This document shows positions 14,993 to 22,535 of a stretch of DNA of 64,000 nucleotides, piece by piece. Below the pieces are notes generated by a model. That model worked only from the letters and a program-made list of their open reading frames with translations, searched no databases and was not told the origin of the DNA. A program made the position numbers and the translations under genes. Where the stretch lies: the NCBI GenBank assembly GCA_003252395.1, contig QKEL01000008.1:604024-668023 (forward strand). Reading direction: 5' to 3'. The DNA comes from Spirochaetales bacterium. Lineage in GTDB: Bacteria; Spirochaetota; Spirochaetia; Treponematales; Treponemataceae. Positions within the stretch are counted from its first letter, which is position 1; each line of letters begins with the position of its first letter.

Positions 14993-16556
14993 TGCCTTCC
15001 CCCTTCGGCTTAATGCCGTATTTCTTCGCGCGGAGCCCCATGATCCGCTCCGTAATGCCCAGGCTTTTCGCGGCGCGGCTCAGGTTTCCGCCGTTTTTCC
15101 GCAGTTCTTCCTCGATTATGCCCTTTTCCAGCCCGGCCATGATCTCGGTCAGGGTTCCGCCGCCCGAACCCTCGCCCTCGCGCCGCCCGGGACCCTGCAG
15201 GCTCGGGGGTAGCTGAAACGCGTGAATGACGCCGTCGGTGCTCAGGATAACCGCCCGCTCAATGCAGTTCTCAAGCTCCCGCACGTTTCCCGGCCAGTCA
15301 TGGGCCATCAGGAGGCTCATGGCGGGTGACGAGATCCGCTTGATCGTCTTCCAGTGGGCCTTGGCGAATTTCGCGGTAAAGTGGTCCGCCAGCAGGACGA
15401 TATCGGTTTTCCGCTCCCGCAACGGGGGAACCACCATTGGAAACACGTTTAATCGGTAATAGAGGTCTTCCCGGAACCGGCCCGCCGCGATCAGGGAGGG
15501 CAAATCGCGGTTGGTCGCCGCTATTACCCGGAAATCCACCCGAACGCATTCCGAGCCGCCGACCCGCTCGAATTCGCGCTCCTGCAACACCCGAAGGAAC
15601 TTGGACTGCAGGGAAAGGGGCATCTCGCCGATCTCGTCCAGGAATATGGTGCCGCCGTTCGCCAACTCGAACTTTCCCTTCCTGCGTTCCGTGGCGTTGG
15701 TGAAGGCCCCCTTCTCGTGGCCGAACAGCTCGCTTTCGATCAGGCTTTCGGGAATGGCCGCGCAGTTGAGCTTTACGAAGGGCTTTTCCGACCGGGGCGA
15801 GCCGAAATGTATCGCGTGGGCGATCCGCTCCTTGCCTACCCCGCTCTCGCCGAGCAGAAGCACCGTCGCATTGGTGGCGCTTACCTGCTCGATCTGCGCG
15901 TACAGGTCGCGCATGATCTTCGAATTGCCGATCACGCCCTCAGGCGCGTTCCGGGTCTTCAGGGCGGATTGAAGCCGCTCGTTTTCGGCGCGCAGGGTGT
16001 CCACCTCTTCCTGGGCGACCTGCCGGAGCCGGACCGCCTGGCTGATGGACGAGGCGATTATCGCGAGAACGCGGGTAATGCGTTCTAGGGGCACCTTTTG
16101 CAGGTAGGGAGAGTCCACCGCGATGGAGCCGATTACCTCGCTGCCGGTCTTGATGGGCACGCACACGAAGGAAATGGCGGAGGTATCAAGGCCCTTTCTG
16201 GCGCCGGTACGGTCGAGAAAGAGGGGTTCGTCGGCGATGCGCGGAATGGCGATGGGGTTCCCGGTTTCGATCACGCGCCCGATAATCCCCTCCCCGGGGC
16301 GATACCGCCCCCGTTCAACGGAGCCGGAGCCGTAGCCCAAGGCGGTTTCGATCTCGATCTCCCCGTTCGAGCGGTTTAAAATGGTGATTAGCCCGCGGCT
16401 AATCCCCAAATTGCGTTCCATCACCGCGAGCACCTCGGCAAGGATACACTTCATGTCCGACGGTTCCGCCAAGAGCGCGCTAATCTCATAGAGAAGCCGC
16501 AGCTCCGTGAGCTCGCGCTCGCACGAGGAACATTCTGTCCGGACCGTATCCTTCAT
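14979..16556 (-). CDS. nifA: NifA-type sigma-54 activator
   Basis: 525 residues from ATG 16556 (GGGGA 5 nt upstream). A GAF domain (~25-185) is followed by a linker helix and an AAA+ sigma-54 interaction domain with GESGVGKERIA (Walker A), ELFGHEKGAFTNA (GAFTGA loop variant GAFTNA), FLDEIGEM (Walker B) and LYYRLNVFP. The C-terminal Fis-type HTH reads NLSRAAKSLGITERIMGLRAKKYGI, close to the NifA pattern. It should activate the sigma-54 promoter found before nifH. The G-to-N change in the GAFTGA loop is worth noting since that loop contacts sigma-54, though GAFTN-type loops occur in some activators. First gene of an operon with the Nif11-like and GNAT genes; its leader contains an intrinsic terminator. 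Confidence 0.85.
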   Translation of the reverse strand: MKDTVRTECSSCERELTELRLLYEISALLAEPSDMKCILAEVLAVMERNLGISRGLITILNRSNGEIEIETALGYGSGSVERGRYRPGEGIIGRVIETGNPIAIPRIADEPLFLDRTGARKGLDTSAISFVCVPIKTGSEVIGSIAVDSPYLQKVPLERITRVLAIIASSISQAVRLRQVAQEEVDTLRAENERLQSALKTRNAPEGVIGNSKIMRDLYAQIEQVSATNATVLLLGESGVGKERIAHAIHFGSPRSEKPFVKLNCAAIPESLIESELFGHEKGAFTNATERRKGKFELANGGTIFLDEIGEMPLSLQSKFLRVLQEREFERVGGSECVRVDFRVIAATNRDLPSLIAAGRFREDLYYRLNVFPMVVPPLRERKTDIVLLADHFTAKFAKAHWKTIKRISSPAMSLLMAHDWPGNVRELENCIERAVILSTDGVIHAFQLPPSLQGPGRREGEGSGGGTLTEIMAGLEKGIIEEELRKNGGNLSRAAKSLGITERIMGLRAKKYGIKPKGEGNGTE

Positions 16557-16566
16557 CGTTATCCCC

Positions 16567-16604
16567 AAAAAAAAAGACGATCTGGCCGGTGAACCCAGAT
16601 CGTC
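16567..16604 (-). terminator. Intrinsic terminator inside the nifA leader
   Basis: Minus strand: perfect 10-bp stem GACGATCTGG (16595-16604 read in reverse) with CCAGATCGTC (16576-16585), 9-nt loop, then nine T (16567-16575). It ends 10 bp before the nifA start and lies downstream of the predicted promoter, so it can act as an attenuator. On the plus strand there is no T tract. Confidence 0.8.
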
Positions 16605-16622
16605 CTGAATATTTATGCGAAA

Positions 16623-16651
16623 ATACTGCATAAAAACCGCATAACTGTCAA
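16623..16651 (-). promoter_or_regulatory. Promoter of the nifA operon
   Basis: Minus strand TTGACA (16646-16651), 17-bp spacer, CAGTAT (16623-16628) preceded by TG at the extended -10 position. The region carries TATGC, TATGCA and GCATAAATATT motifs; the last also occurs before the nifV operon at 38111-38121. Confidence 0.65.
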
Positions 16652-16670
16652 GCGAACGCGGGCGGTTTTC

Positions 16671-16700
16671 TTGACAATCACCGCAATCCTTATATAGAAT
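16671..16700 (+). promoter_or_regulatory. Promoter of homoserine dehydrogenase gene
   Basis: Plus strand TTGACA (16671-16676), 18-bp spacer, TAGAAT (16695-16700). It is divergent from the nifA promoter; the two -35 boxes are 19 bp apart. Confidence 0.65.
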
Positions 16701-16732
16701 TCGTTCAACTTCATAATAAGGAAAGAAAAACC

Positions 16733-18064
16733 GTGAAAACCTTCAACATAGCCATCTTGGGCTGCGGAACCGTCGGCGGCGGAACCGCCCACATTCTCTT
16801 AAAACAGGAGCGGACCCTTTCCGCCCGCGCGGGCGTTCCGCTCGCGTTGGTAAAAATCCTCGACAAATTCCCCGAATCGGCCGCGAAACGGCACGCCATA
16901 CCCCGCACCCTCTTCGCGGGCCCCGAAAACGCCGCGGAGCTGTCCGCCGACGAGCTCGCCGCGGAAACGAAAAAAATCCTGGCCGATCCCTCCATCGACC
17001 TGGTGGTGGAGACCGTTGGCGGCACCGCCGATTCCCTGCTCGAGACCATGACCGCGGCCCTCGCGGCGGGAAAGCACCTCGTGACCGCCAATAAGGCCAT
17101 GCTCGCGAAGCATAACGCCCGCCTCTTCGAGGTCGCCCAGGCGAACGGCCGGGCCGTCGGGTTCGAGGCCGCGGTCTGCGGCGCGATCCCGGTCATCAAG
17201 GGAATCAACGAATGCATGACCGGCGACGACATTACCGCCGTATCCGGTATCATGAACGGCACGAGCAATTACATCCTGTCGAACATGACCAAAAAGGGCC
17301 TGAGCTTCGCGGAAGCCCTCAAGGGAGCCCAGGCCATGGGCTACGCGGAAGCGGACCCGACCCTAGACATTAACGGCGGCGACGCCGGGCACAAACTCCT
17401 CATCCTACTGAAGCTCCTCTTCGGCATAAACGCCACGGTCGGCGATTTCCCGGTACTCGGAATCGACTCCGTCACCGCCGAAGACACGGCCTTCGCGCAG
17501 GAAGTGGGCGCGGTCATCAAGCTCATTTGCCACGCGAAACGGGAAGGCGACGGGGTATACGCCACCGTGCGCCCCATGCTCGTCCGCAGGGGAAACATTC
17601 TTTCCGACATCGCCGGGGCCACCAACGCGGTCGCCCTCACCGGCGCCAATTCCGACGGCAACGTCTTTATCGGCCAGGGCGCGGGCCGCCTGGAAACGGG
17701 CAGCGCCATCGTGTCCGATATCGTGTTCATAGCCCGCCACGGAAAGGCCGCCCTGCGCGACTACCCCGACCAGAACCTGCGCATCCTCGACTTTGACCAC
17801 CGCGAAATGCCGTACGCCGTCATCTTCGACACCGAAGACGTTCCCGGCATTACCGGCCTCGTCACCTCCGCCATCGGCGATCAGGCCATCAATATCGACA
17901 CGGTTTCCCATAACCTTCGCGCGGCCGACGCCCCGGGCGCCCTCTTCGCCATCACGACGAAGCCCTGCACCATGGCGCAAATCAAGCGCGCCGTTTCCGC
18001 CGCGAAAAAAACCAATCCCCGGGCCTTCCTCGCGGAGCCCAAGATCATACCCATTCTCCACTGA
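16733..18064 (+). CDS. hom: Homoserine dehydrogenase
   Basis: 443 residues from a GTG start at 16733 with AAGGAAAG upstream. The N-terminal NAD(P)-binding fold holds ILGCGTVGGGTAHIL. The catalytic domain contains VTANKAMLAKH, GFEAAVCGAIPVIKG, GIMNGTSNYIL and YAEADPTLDINGGDAGHKL, with the lysines and glutamate of the active site. A C-terminal ACT domain (~residues 360-435; DVPGITGLVTSAIGD) is the expected threonine feedback module. Converts aspartate semialdehyde to homoserine for threonine and methionine synthesis in the cytoplasm. It has its own promoter and stands alone. Length (~430-445) is standard for the monofunctional enzyme. Confidence 0.95.
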   Translation: MKTFNIAILGCGTVGGGTAHILLKQERTLSARAGVPLALVKILDKFPESAAKRHAIPRTLFAGPENAAELSADELAAETKKILADPSIDLVVETVGGTADSLLETMTAALAAGKHLVTANKAMLAKHNARLFEVAQANGRAVGFEAAVCGAIPVIKGINECMTGDDITAVSGIMNGTSNYILSNMTKKGLSFAEALKGAQAMGYAEADPTLDINGGDAGHKLLILLKLLFGINATVGDFPVLGIDSVTAEDTAFAQEVGAVIKLICHAKREGDGVYATVRPMLVRRGNILSDIAGATNAVALTGANSDGNVFIGQGAGRLETGSAIVSDIVFIARHGKAALRDYPDQNLRILDFDHREMPYAVIFDTEDVPGITGLVTSAIGDQAINIDTVSHNLRAADAPGALFAITTKPCTMAQIKRAVSAAKKTNPRAFLAEPKIIPILH

Positions 18065-18119
18065 GCGCCTACACGGGAGAACGGACAAGGCCGAGGCAGA
18101 ACGGGCCAGGTACGGAGGA

Positions 18120-18141
18120 GGGCTTCGGAACGACGAAGCCC
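18120..18141 (+). terminator. Stem-loop after hom, possible terminator
   Basis: GGGCTTCG (18120-18127) and CGAAGCCC (18134-18141) form a perfect 8-bp stem with a 6-nt loop. No T tract follows, so termination is uncertain. Confidence 0.3.
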
Positions 18142-18219
18142 CCCTCGCGGGAAAGACGGTCCCTCACGGCCGTTCGAAGGACGCGCAACGGTTCGCGCGG
18201 GACCTGTAACGTTCAACCC

Positions 18220-18248
18220 TTGACAGAAAGCCCTCCGAGGTTTAGCCT
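18220..18248 (+). promoter_or_regulatory. Possible promoter of the FMN-binding protein gene
   Basis: TTGACA (18220-18225), 17-bp spacer, TAGCCT (18243-18248). The -35 is perfect but the -10 is poor. Confidence 0.4.
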
Positions 18249-18280
18249 AGGTTAACTTTATTCCAATGAAGGGGATACAT

Positions 18281-19099
18281 ATGAAACGGATTATTTCGGC
18301 GATACTCGTGGTCGCCCTGGCAGCCTCCACGACCGCGTTCGCGCAGGTTAAGGCGAAGGACGGCGTATATTTCAAGCAGGCGGCGGATTTTGAGTCCAGC
18401 GGCTGGAAAACACAGGTCATCGTCGAGGTGAAGGGCGGCAAGATCGTCAAGGCCCAATGGAACGGCATCTCCAATATCGCCGGTGCCACGGACAAAAAGT
18501 CCTGGGCCGCGTCGGGCAAGTACGGCATGGCCAAGGCCGCCAAGCAGGGAGAATGGGACAAGCAGGCAGCCGCCGTGGAAGCCTATCTCGTGAAAACCCA
18601 AAACGTCAATTTCGATAAATTCGATAAGGAAGGCCGGACCGACGCCATCTCCGGCGCGACCATCCACGTTTCCGAGTTCTTCGCCATGGTGAAGGAAGCC
18701 CTGGCGACCGCCCCGGTCCCGAAGGGCATGTACAAGAAAGACGGCTGGTATTTCGCCGAGCAGAAAGACTTCGACAAAAACTCCGGCTGGAAGGACTCGG
18801 TCCTCTGCACGGTGGTCAACGGCACCCTGGTCGACGTTCTGTGGAGCGCCACCAGCGTCGATCCGGCGAAAAAATCGAAGATCGTCGAGTCGAAAGAGGG
18901 CCGCTACGGCATGGGTAAGGTCGCCAAAAAAGGCGAATGGGACGTACAGGCGGTCGCCATGCAAAACGCCATCGTCGCCGCGCAGGACCCCTCAAAAATC
19001 GCCATCAAGGCCGACGGAACCACCGACGCGGTTTCCGGCGCCTCGATACACCCCACCGCGGTGCTCCTCGCCGCAGAGGCCCTGAAGGCCGCAAAGTAA
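18281..19099 (+). CDS. Secreted protein with two FMN-binding domains
   Basis: 272 residues from ATG 18281, chosen because GGGGA lies 7 nt before it; the ATG at 18266 has no site. Signal peptide residues 1-21 (MKRIISAILVVALAASTTAFA). Two homologous ~120-residue FMN-binding domains follow. Each ends with the covalent flavinylation motif: TDAISGATIH and TDAVSGASIH, where the S/T is the site to which ApbE attaches FMN. Each repeat also contains KYGMAKAAKQGEWD or RYGMGKVAKKGEWD. The family carries electrons outside the membrane, as in Rnf/Nqr subunits and extracellular reductases. No ApbE or partner oxidoreductase is in the window. A strong terminator follows. Confidence 0.85.
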   Translation: MKRIISAILVVALAASTTAFAQVKAKDGVYFKQAADFESSGWKTQVIVEVKGGKIVKAQWNGISNIAGATDKKSWAASGKYGMAKAAKQGEWDKQAAAVEAYLVKTQNVNFDKFDKEGRTDAISGATIHVSEFFAMVKEALATAPVPKGMYKKDGWYFAEQKDFDKNSGWKDSVLCTVVNGTLVDVLWSATSVDPAKKSKIVESKEGRYGMGKVAKKGEWDVQAVAMQNAIVAAQDPSKIAIKADGTTDAVSGASIHPTAVLLAAEALKAAK

Positions 19100-19130
19100 C
19101 GGCCTACCGCGTTTCGGATTCGCGCATTCG

Positions 19131-19160
19131 CCGGGACCCTCCAGGGTCCCGGTTTTTTTT
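19131..19160 (+). terminator. Intrinsic terminator after FMN-binding protein
   Basis: CCGGGACCCT (19131-19140) and AGGGTCCCGG (19143-19152) form a GC-rich stem followed by eight T (19153-19160). Confidence 0.9.
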
Positions 19161-19165
19161 GCCGT

Positions 19166-20068
19166 TCAAGCCCCGGGCAGGCCCCGTAACGACGCCGCGT
19201 ACGGGTTCTCGCCGTCGCATAACAGCGAGATCTCCGTTCCCCTGCCCGATATCCGCACCGATGACGCGCCCGCCGCGAAATCGGCCGCGGTTACGCTTTC
19301 GACGGATGCGAGGGGCATGAAGGTCTCCGAATAGGCGTAATCCCGCAGCGAGTCCCTGCGGGCCGAATGGGTCTGGGTCACGACCATGAGGTCGGTATCG
19401 CTTCGCAAGACGGCAAAGGCCGTTCGCAGCCGCCGTTTCGGCGCGATCGCCGTCAGGATTTTCGACTTGAGCATGCGGGGCGCCCCGTATTCCAGGAAGG
19501 GCTGATACGCGACGAGGTTAAGCCGGGGATACTCCCTGATCGCGCCCAGGCACAATGAAACGAAACCGAATTCCATGAAATCCGTCGCGGGTACCAGGGA
19601 AGGAAGCGCGGCGAAGGGCGATACGCCCGTTTCCCGCCGGGGAAGCATGGACCGAATCAGGGTAAACGCTTCCCGCATGAGCGCGTCGGAAACGGTGTTA
19701 TAGGGAATGGAGACTGACGTTCCCCCGGCATGGACGGTAAGGCAACCGAGGAGCAAAAAGGTCTCCCGGGTTAGACGGTCTATCCGGTCCAGGAGAACCG
19801 CCGTCTCGTCGACCTCAGCGCGGCCGTCGCGCTCCCGCCGGGCCAGGTAGAGCAGGCGGTCGGGGAATACCGCCAGGACTGCGTCGTACAGGTCCATGTC
19901 CGGCGTGGCGTTTCGGCGCTCAAGGTCACGGGGAATCTTCAGCGCGAGAAGGCTTCCCGCTATCCGTTCGGCGTAGGGCCGAAACAGTCGGGGAATGGAT
20001 TCCGCGTCGGTAAGGGGGTAAACCCAAGGCCCAAAGGCGTCGTATTCGCTTATGCGTCCCGCTTGCAT
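19166..20068 (-). CDS. Conserved hypothetical protein, cytoplasmic
   Basis: 300 residues, not recognised. There is no signal peptide or clear membrane segment. The N-terminal half is helical and mixed, with PDMDLYDAVLAVFPDRLLYLARRE; the last ~100 residues (AYSETFMPLASVESVTAADF, VRISGRGTEISLLCDGENPY) look like a small beta-rich module of PH-like type. It starts 19 bp inside the end of the MarR-family gene, so the two are one transcript, and the protein may act in the process that regulator controls. No catalytic motif is visible. Confidence 0.6.
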   Translation of the reverse strand: MQAGRISEYDAFGPWVYPLTDAESIPRLFRPYAERIAGSLLALKIPRDLERRNATPDMDLYDAVLAVFPDRLLYLARRERDGRAEVDETAVLLDRIDRLTRETFLLLGCLTVHAGGTSVSIPYNTVSDALMREAFTLIRSMLPRRETGVSPFAALPSLVPATDFMEFGFVSLCLGAIREYPRLNLVAYQPFLEYGAPRMLKSKILTAIAPKRRLRTAFAVLRSDTDLMVVTQTHSARRDSLRDYAYSETFMPLASVESVTAADFAAGASSVRISGRGTEISLLCDGENPYAASLRGLPGA

Positions 20069-20529
20069 GGATTGAACCCCCCGCGCCCAAAATACGCTTC
20101 CATCGTCCGGAAGCCCCGAATAACGGCGGTCGCCTCGGCGGGCGAAAGGCCCGCGAACAGCGAGCCGAGCTCGCGCAGGTTCTCATCCCGCTTGCGGTCG
20201 AGCAGGGCATGGCCCGCGTCGGTCAGCGCGAGCCCGTGACTCCGCCGATCCGCGCCGACGGCTTCCCTGCGTACCAGGCCGCGCGCCTCCAGGGAACGCG
20301 TCACCGTCGTAAGGCTCGTCCGGGGAATCATGAATACGTCGCTGATCTCCGCCTGGGAGATACATCCGGTTTTCCGTATAGCCATGAGAACCTTAATCTG
20401 GTTTTCGTTGAGGGCGCCTTCCTCGCCCTCGTAACGGTGCAATACCGGGTTAATGAAGCCGAAATACACCGGTAAAAAGGCATCGAGGCTGTCGTAAAGC
20501 TCGCGAATATTCGCATCCACGCCCTGCAT
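20050..20529 (-). CDS. MarR-family transcriptional regulator
   Basis: 159 residues from ATG 20529 with GGGAGG 4 nt upstream; an in-frame TTG at 20541 overlaps that Shine-Dalgarno and is rejected. Winged-helix core: NENQIKVLMAIRKTGCISQA, IPRTSLTTVTRSLEARGLV, then the wing ADRRSHGLALTDAGHALL, which holds the DRR...LT motif of the family. A 14-bp palindrome at 20546-20559 is the likely operator, giving autoregulation. Ligand and targets are unknown; the co-transcribed unknown protein and the divergent TRAP transporter are candidates. Confidence 0.9.
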   Translation of the reverse strand: MQGVDANIRELYDSLDAFLPVYFGFINPVLHRYEGEEGALNENQIKVLMAIRKTGCISQAEISDVFMIPRTSLTTVTRSLEARGLVRREAVGADRRSHGLALTDAGHALLDRKRDENLRELGSLFAGLSPAEATAVIRGFRTMEAYFGRGGFNPCKRDA

Positions 20530-20545
20530 GGGCCCTCCCAATTTA

Positions 20546-20559
20546 ATACGATTTCGTAT
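20546..20559. promoter_or_regulatory. Probable MarR operator palindrome
   Basis: ATACGA-TT-TCGTAT, perfect, 17 bp before the MarR-family start codon. Position and symmetry fit a dimeric winged-helix repressor. Confidence 0.6.
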
Positions 20560-20880
20560 CTTTTATAAACCACCGGCGGCATGCCGTCAAGAACGGGTTC
20601 CGGATTTTTACCGCGAAACGGCCAAGAGGAGCCGAATACCCCGTTTTAATAAAATAAAAAACCGATATATATCAATAAGAAACGCGACTATCTCCTTAGT
20701 ATGTAAAATTTTACCCATAACTTTTCTTGACAGCGGGAAATTACGGGCGTAGCTGGAATGATACCGGCGTTGCCGGCTAAAAACGCGGGATAGGCAAATT
20801 CGTTGACGAGGCAACCGTTTCTCACTAATCCGGAAATACTCGACTGAATTGGACCTTTCCTTAGATCGTAAGGAGTTCCT
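20560..20880. promoter_or_regulatory. Intergenic region upstream of TRAP transporter
   Basis: No gene seen. GTAAAATTTTAC (20703-20714) is a perfect palindrome just upstream of a TTGACA (20727-20732) whose partner -10 (TAGCTG at 17 bp) is poor. The dctP transcript probably starts here. AAGGAG precedes the dctP start. Confidence 0.4.
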
Positions 20881-21894
20881 ATGAAGAAAATCGCACTCGG
20901 TCTTTTGGTACTGACCGTAGCCATGACCAGCGTCATGGCGGGCGGCAAGAGCGACACGGCCGCGCCGCAGGCGGAAAAGTCCGTCACCCTGGTGTACGCC
21001 GAAGTGAATCCACTCGATTCCATCGTCGGTCAAACCGATCTGAAGTTCAAGGAAGAGGTGGAACGGCTTTCCAACGGCACCGTCAAGATCGACCTCCAGC
21101 ACAGCGGCGTTCTCGGCGCGGAACAGGACGTCCTCGACGCCATGCTCGGCGGCGGCGGCACCATCGATATGTCCCGCATTTCCGCCTTCGCCCTGACCAG
21201 CTACGGCGGCGAGAAATCCAAGCTCCTATCCATTCCCTATACCTTCGTGAGCCGGGAACACTTCTGGAAATTCGCGGACAGCTCCCTCGCCCCCGAATTC
21301 CTGCTTGAGCCCCACGAGAAGGGGACCGGCATCCGCGGCCTTTTCTACGGGGAGGAAGGCTTCCGCCATTTCTTCTCGAGCAAGCCCCTCGCCAACATGG
21401 GTTCCCTCGCGGGCATGAAGATTCGCGTGTCCAACGATCCCATCATGAACGGAATGGTCAAGGGACTCGGAGCGTCTCCCACGGTCGTTAGCTATAACGA
21501 ACTGTACTCCGCCCTCCAGACCGGCGTCGTGGACGCGGCCGAGCAGCCCATCGCGAACTACAAGTCCAAGGCCTTCAACGAGGTCGCTCCCTACATGATC
21601 CTGGACGGCCATACCCTCGGCGCGATCCAGGTAATCATCACCGACGAAGCCTGGGACAAGCTCTCCCCCGCCCAGCAGAAAGCGATGACCGAAGCGGGAA
21701 AGATCGCCTCCGCCTACAACCGGAGCATCTCCGAGAAGAAAGAGATCGACGACCTTGCCGTCCTTAAGACCATGGGCGTTACGGTAACCGAGGTGAAGGA
21801 CAAGACCCCCTGGCAGAAGGCGTGCGCAGCGGTCATCAAGGAAAATACCGCCTCGAACGCCGCGCTCTACCAGAAGCTCCTCGACATGAAATAA
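20881..21894 (+). CDS. dctP: TRAP transporter substrate-binding protein DctP
   Basis: 337 residues. Signal peptide ~1-20 (MKKIALGLLVLTVAMTSVMA) directs it to the periplasm. LVYAEVNPLDSIVGQTDLKF, FYGEEGFRHFFSS, GMKIRVSNDPIMNGMVKGLG and EQPIANYKSKAFNEVAPYM follow the DctP fold; R in KIRVSN is the conserved arginine that holds the substrate carboxylate. Binds an organic acid and delivers it to the DctQM membrane proteins encoded next. Shine-Dalgarno AAGGAG 5 nt before the ATG. The substrate (C4-dicarboxylate, sugar acid or other) cannot be set from sequence. Confidence 0.9.
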   Translation: MKKIALGLLVLTVAMTSVMAGGKSDTAAPQAEKSVTLVYAEVNPLDSIVGQTDLKFKEEVERLSNGTVKIDLQHSGVLGAEQDVLDAMLGGGGTIDMSRISAFALTSYGGEKSKLLSIPYTFVSREHFWKFADSSLAPEFLLEPHEKGTGIRGLFYGEEGFRHFFSSKPLANMGSLAGMKIRVSNDPIMNGMVKGLGASPTVVSYNELYSALQTGVVDAAEQPIANYKSKAFNEVAPYMILDGHTLGAIQVIITDEAWDKLSPAQQKAMTEAGKIASAYNRSISEKKEIDDLAVLKTMGVTVTEVKDKTPWQKACAAVIKENTASNAALYQKLLDMK

Positions 21895-21958
21895 GATTCT
21901 TCCCGGATCGTCCAACGGCGAAGGTCGTTGTTTGAAATGAAGATCTTTCCGTAAAGAC

Positions 21959-21992
21959 ATGGCACAGGGACGGATTTCCGTTCCTGTGCCAT
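21959..21992 (+). terminator. Hairpin between dctP and dctQ
   Basis: ATGGCACAGG (21959-21968) pairs with CCTGTGCCAT (21983-21992), with an inner ACGGA/TCCGT helix. There is no long T tract (ATATTATT follows). Such hairpins after binding-protein genes commonly reduce expression of the membrane subunits or protect the upstream mRNA. Confidence 0.6.
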
Positions 21993-22007
21993 ATTATTGG
22001 AGACACA

Positions 22008-22535
22008 ATGAAAGCGGTTTTTAAAATAGCGGATAAGATAAAGCCCTTTTACGACCTCATGTACAAGGCCATTCTTTTTATCTGCAAGGTACTGCTGGTA
22101 GTGGATATCCTCATCACCGGATTCGCCGTTACCGGCCGCTACGTACCCTTTATTCCCGATCCCGCGTGGAGCGAGGAAGTCGTGCTTTCCTGCATGGCCT
22201 ATATGGCCGTCCTTTCCGCCGCGTTGGCCATCCGGCGCAATAGCCATATCAGGATGTCGGCGCTCGACCGGTACCTCCCCAAACGGTTGATCACCGTCCT
22301 TGACCTATTTTCCGATATCGCGGTGATGGTCCTGGGCTTCGTCATGATTTTCGTCGGATGGAACTACGCGCAAAAACTCGGTTCCCGCGGCTTTTACGTG
22401 AGCATGCCCACGGTTTCCCGGTTCTGGATGTACTTCCCGGTACCGCTGGCGGGAGTCGCCATGGTGATCTTCGAAATCGAAACCATTATCCGCCAATTGA
22501 AGGCGATCGTGCTCGGCGAGGAAGCGACCCTATGA
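22008..22535 (+). CDS. dctQ: TRAP transporter small permease DctQ
   Basis: 175 residues with four membrane segments (~20-40, ~60-80, ~100-120, ~140-160), including the DctQ pattern WSEEVVLSCMAYMAVLSAAL and IRRNSHIRMSAL. Forms the small membrane subunit with DctM. GGAG 6 nt before the ATG. The stop overlaps the dctM start (ATGA). Confidence 0.9.
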   Translation: MKAVFKIADKIKPFYDLMYKAILFICKVLLVVDILITGFAVTGRYVPFIPDPAWSEEVVLSCMAYMAVLSAALAIRRNSHIRMSALDRYLPKRLITVLDLFSDIAVMVLGFVMIFVGWNYAQKLGSRGFYVSMPTVSRFWMYFPVPLAGVAMVIFEIETIIRQLKAIVLGEEATL

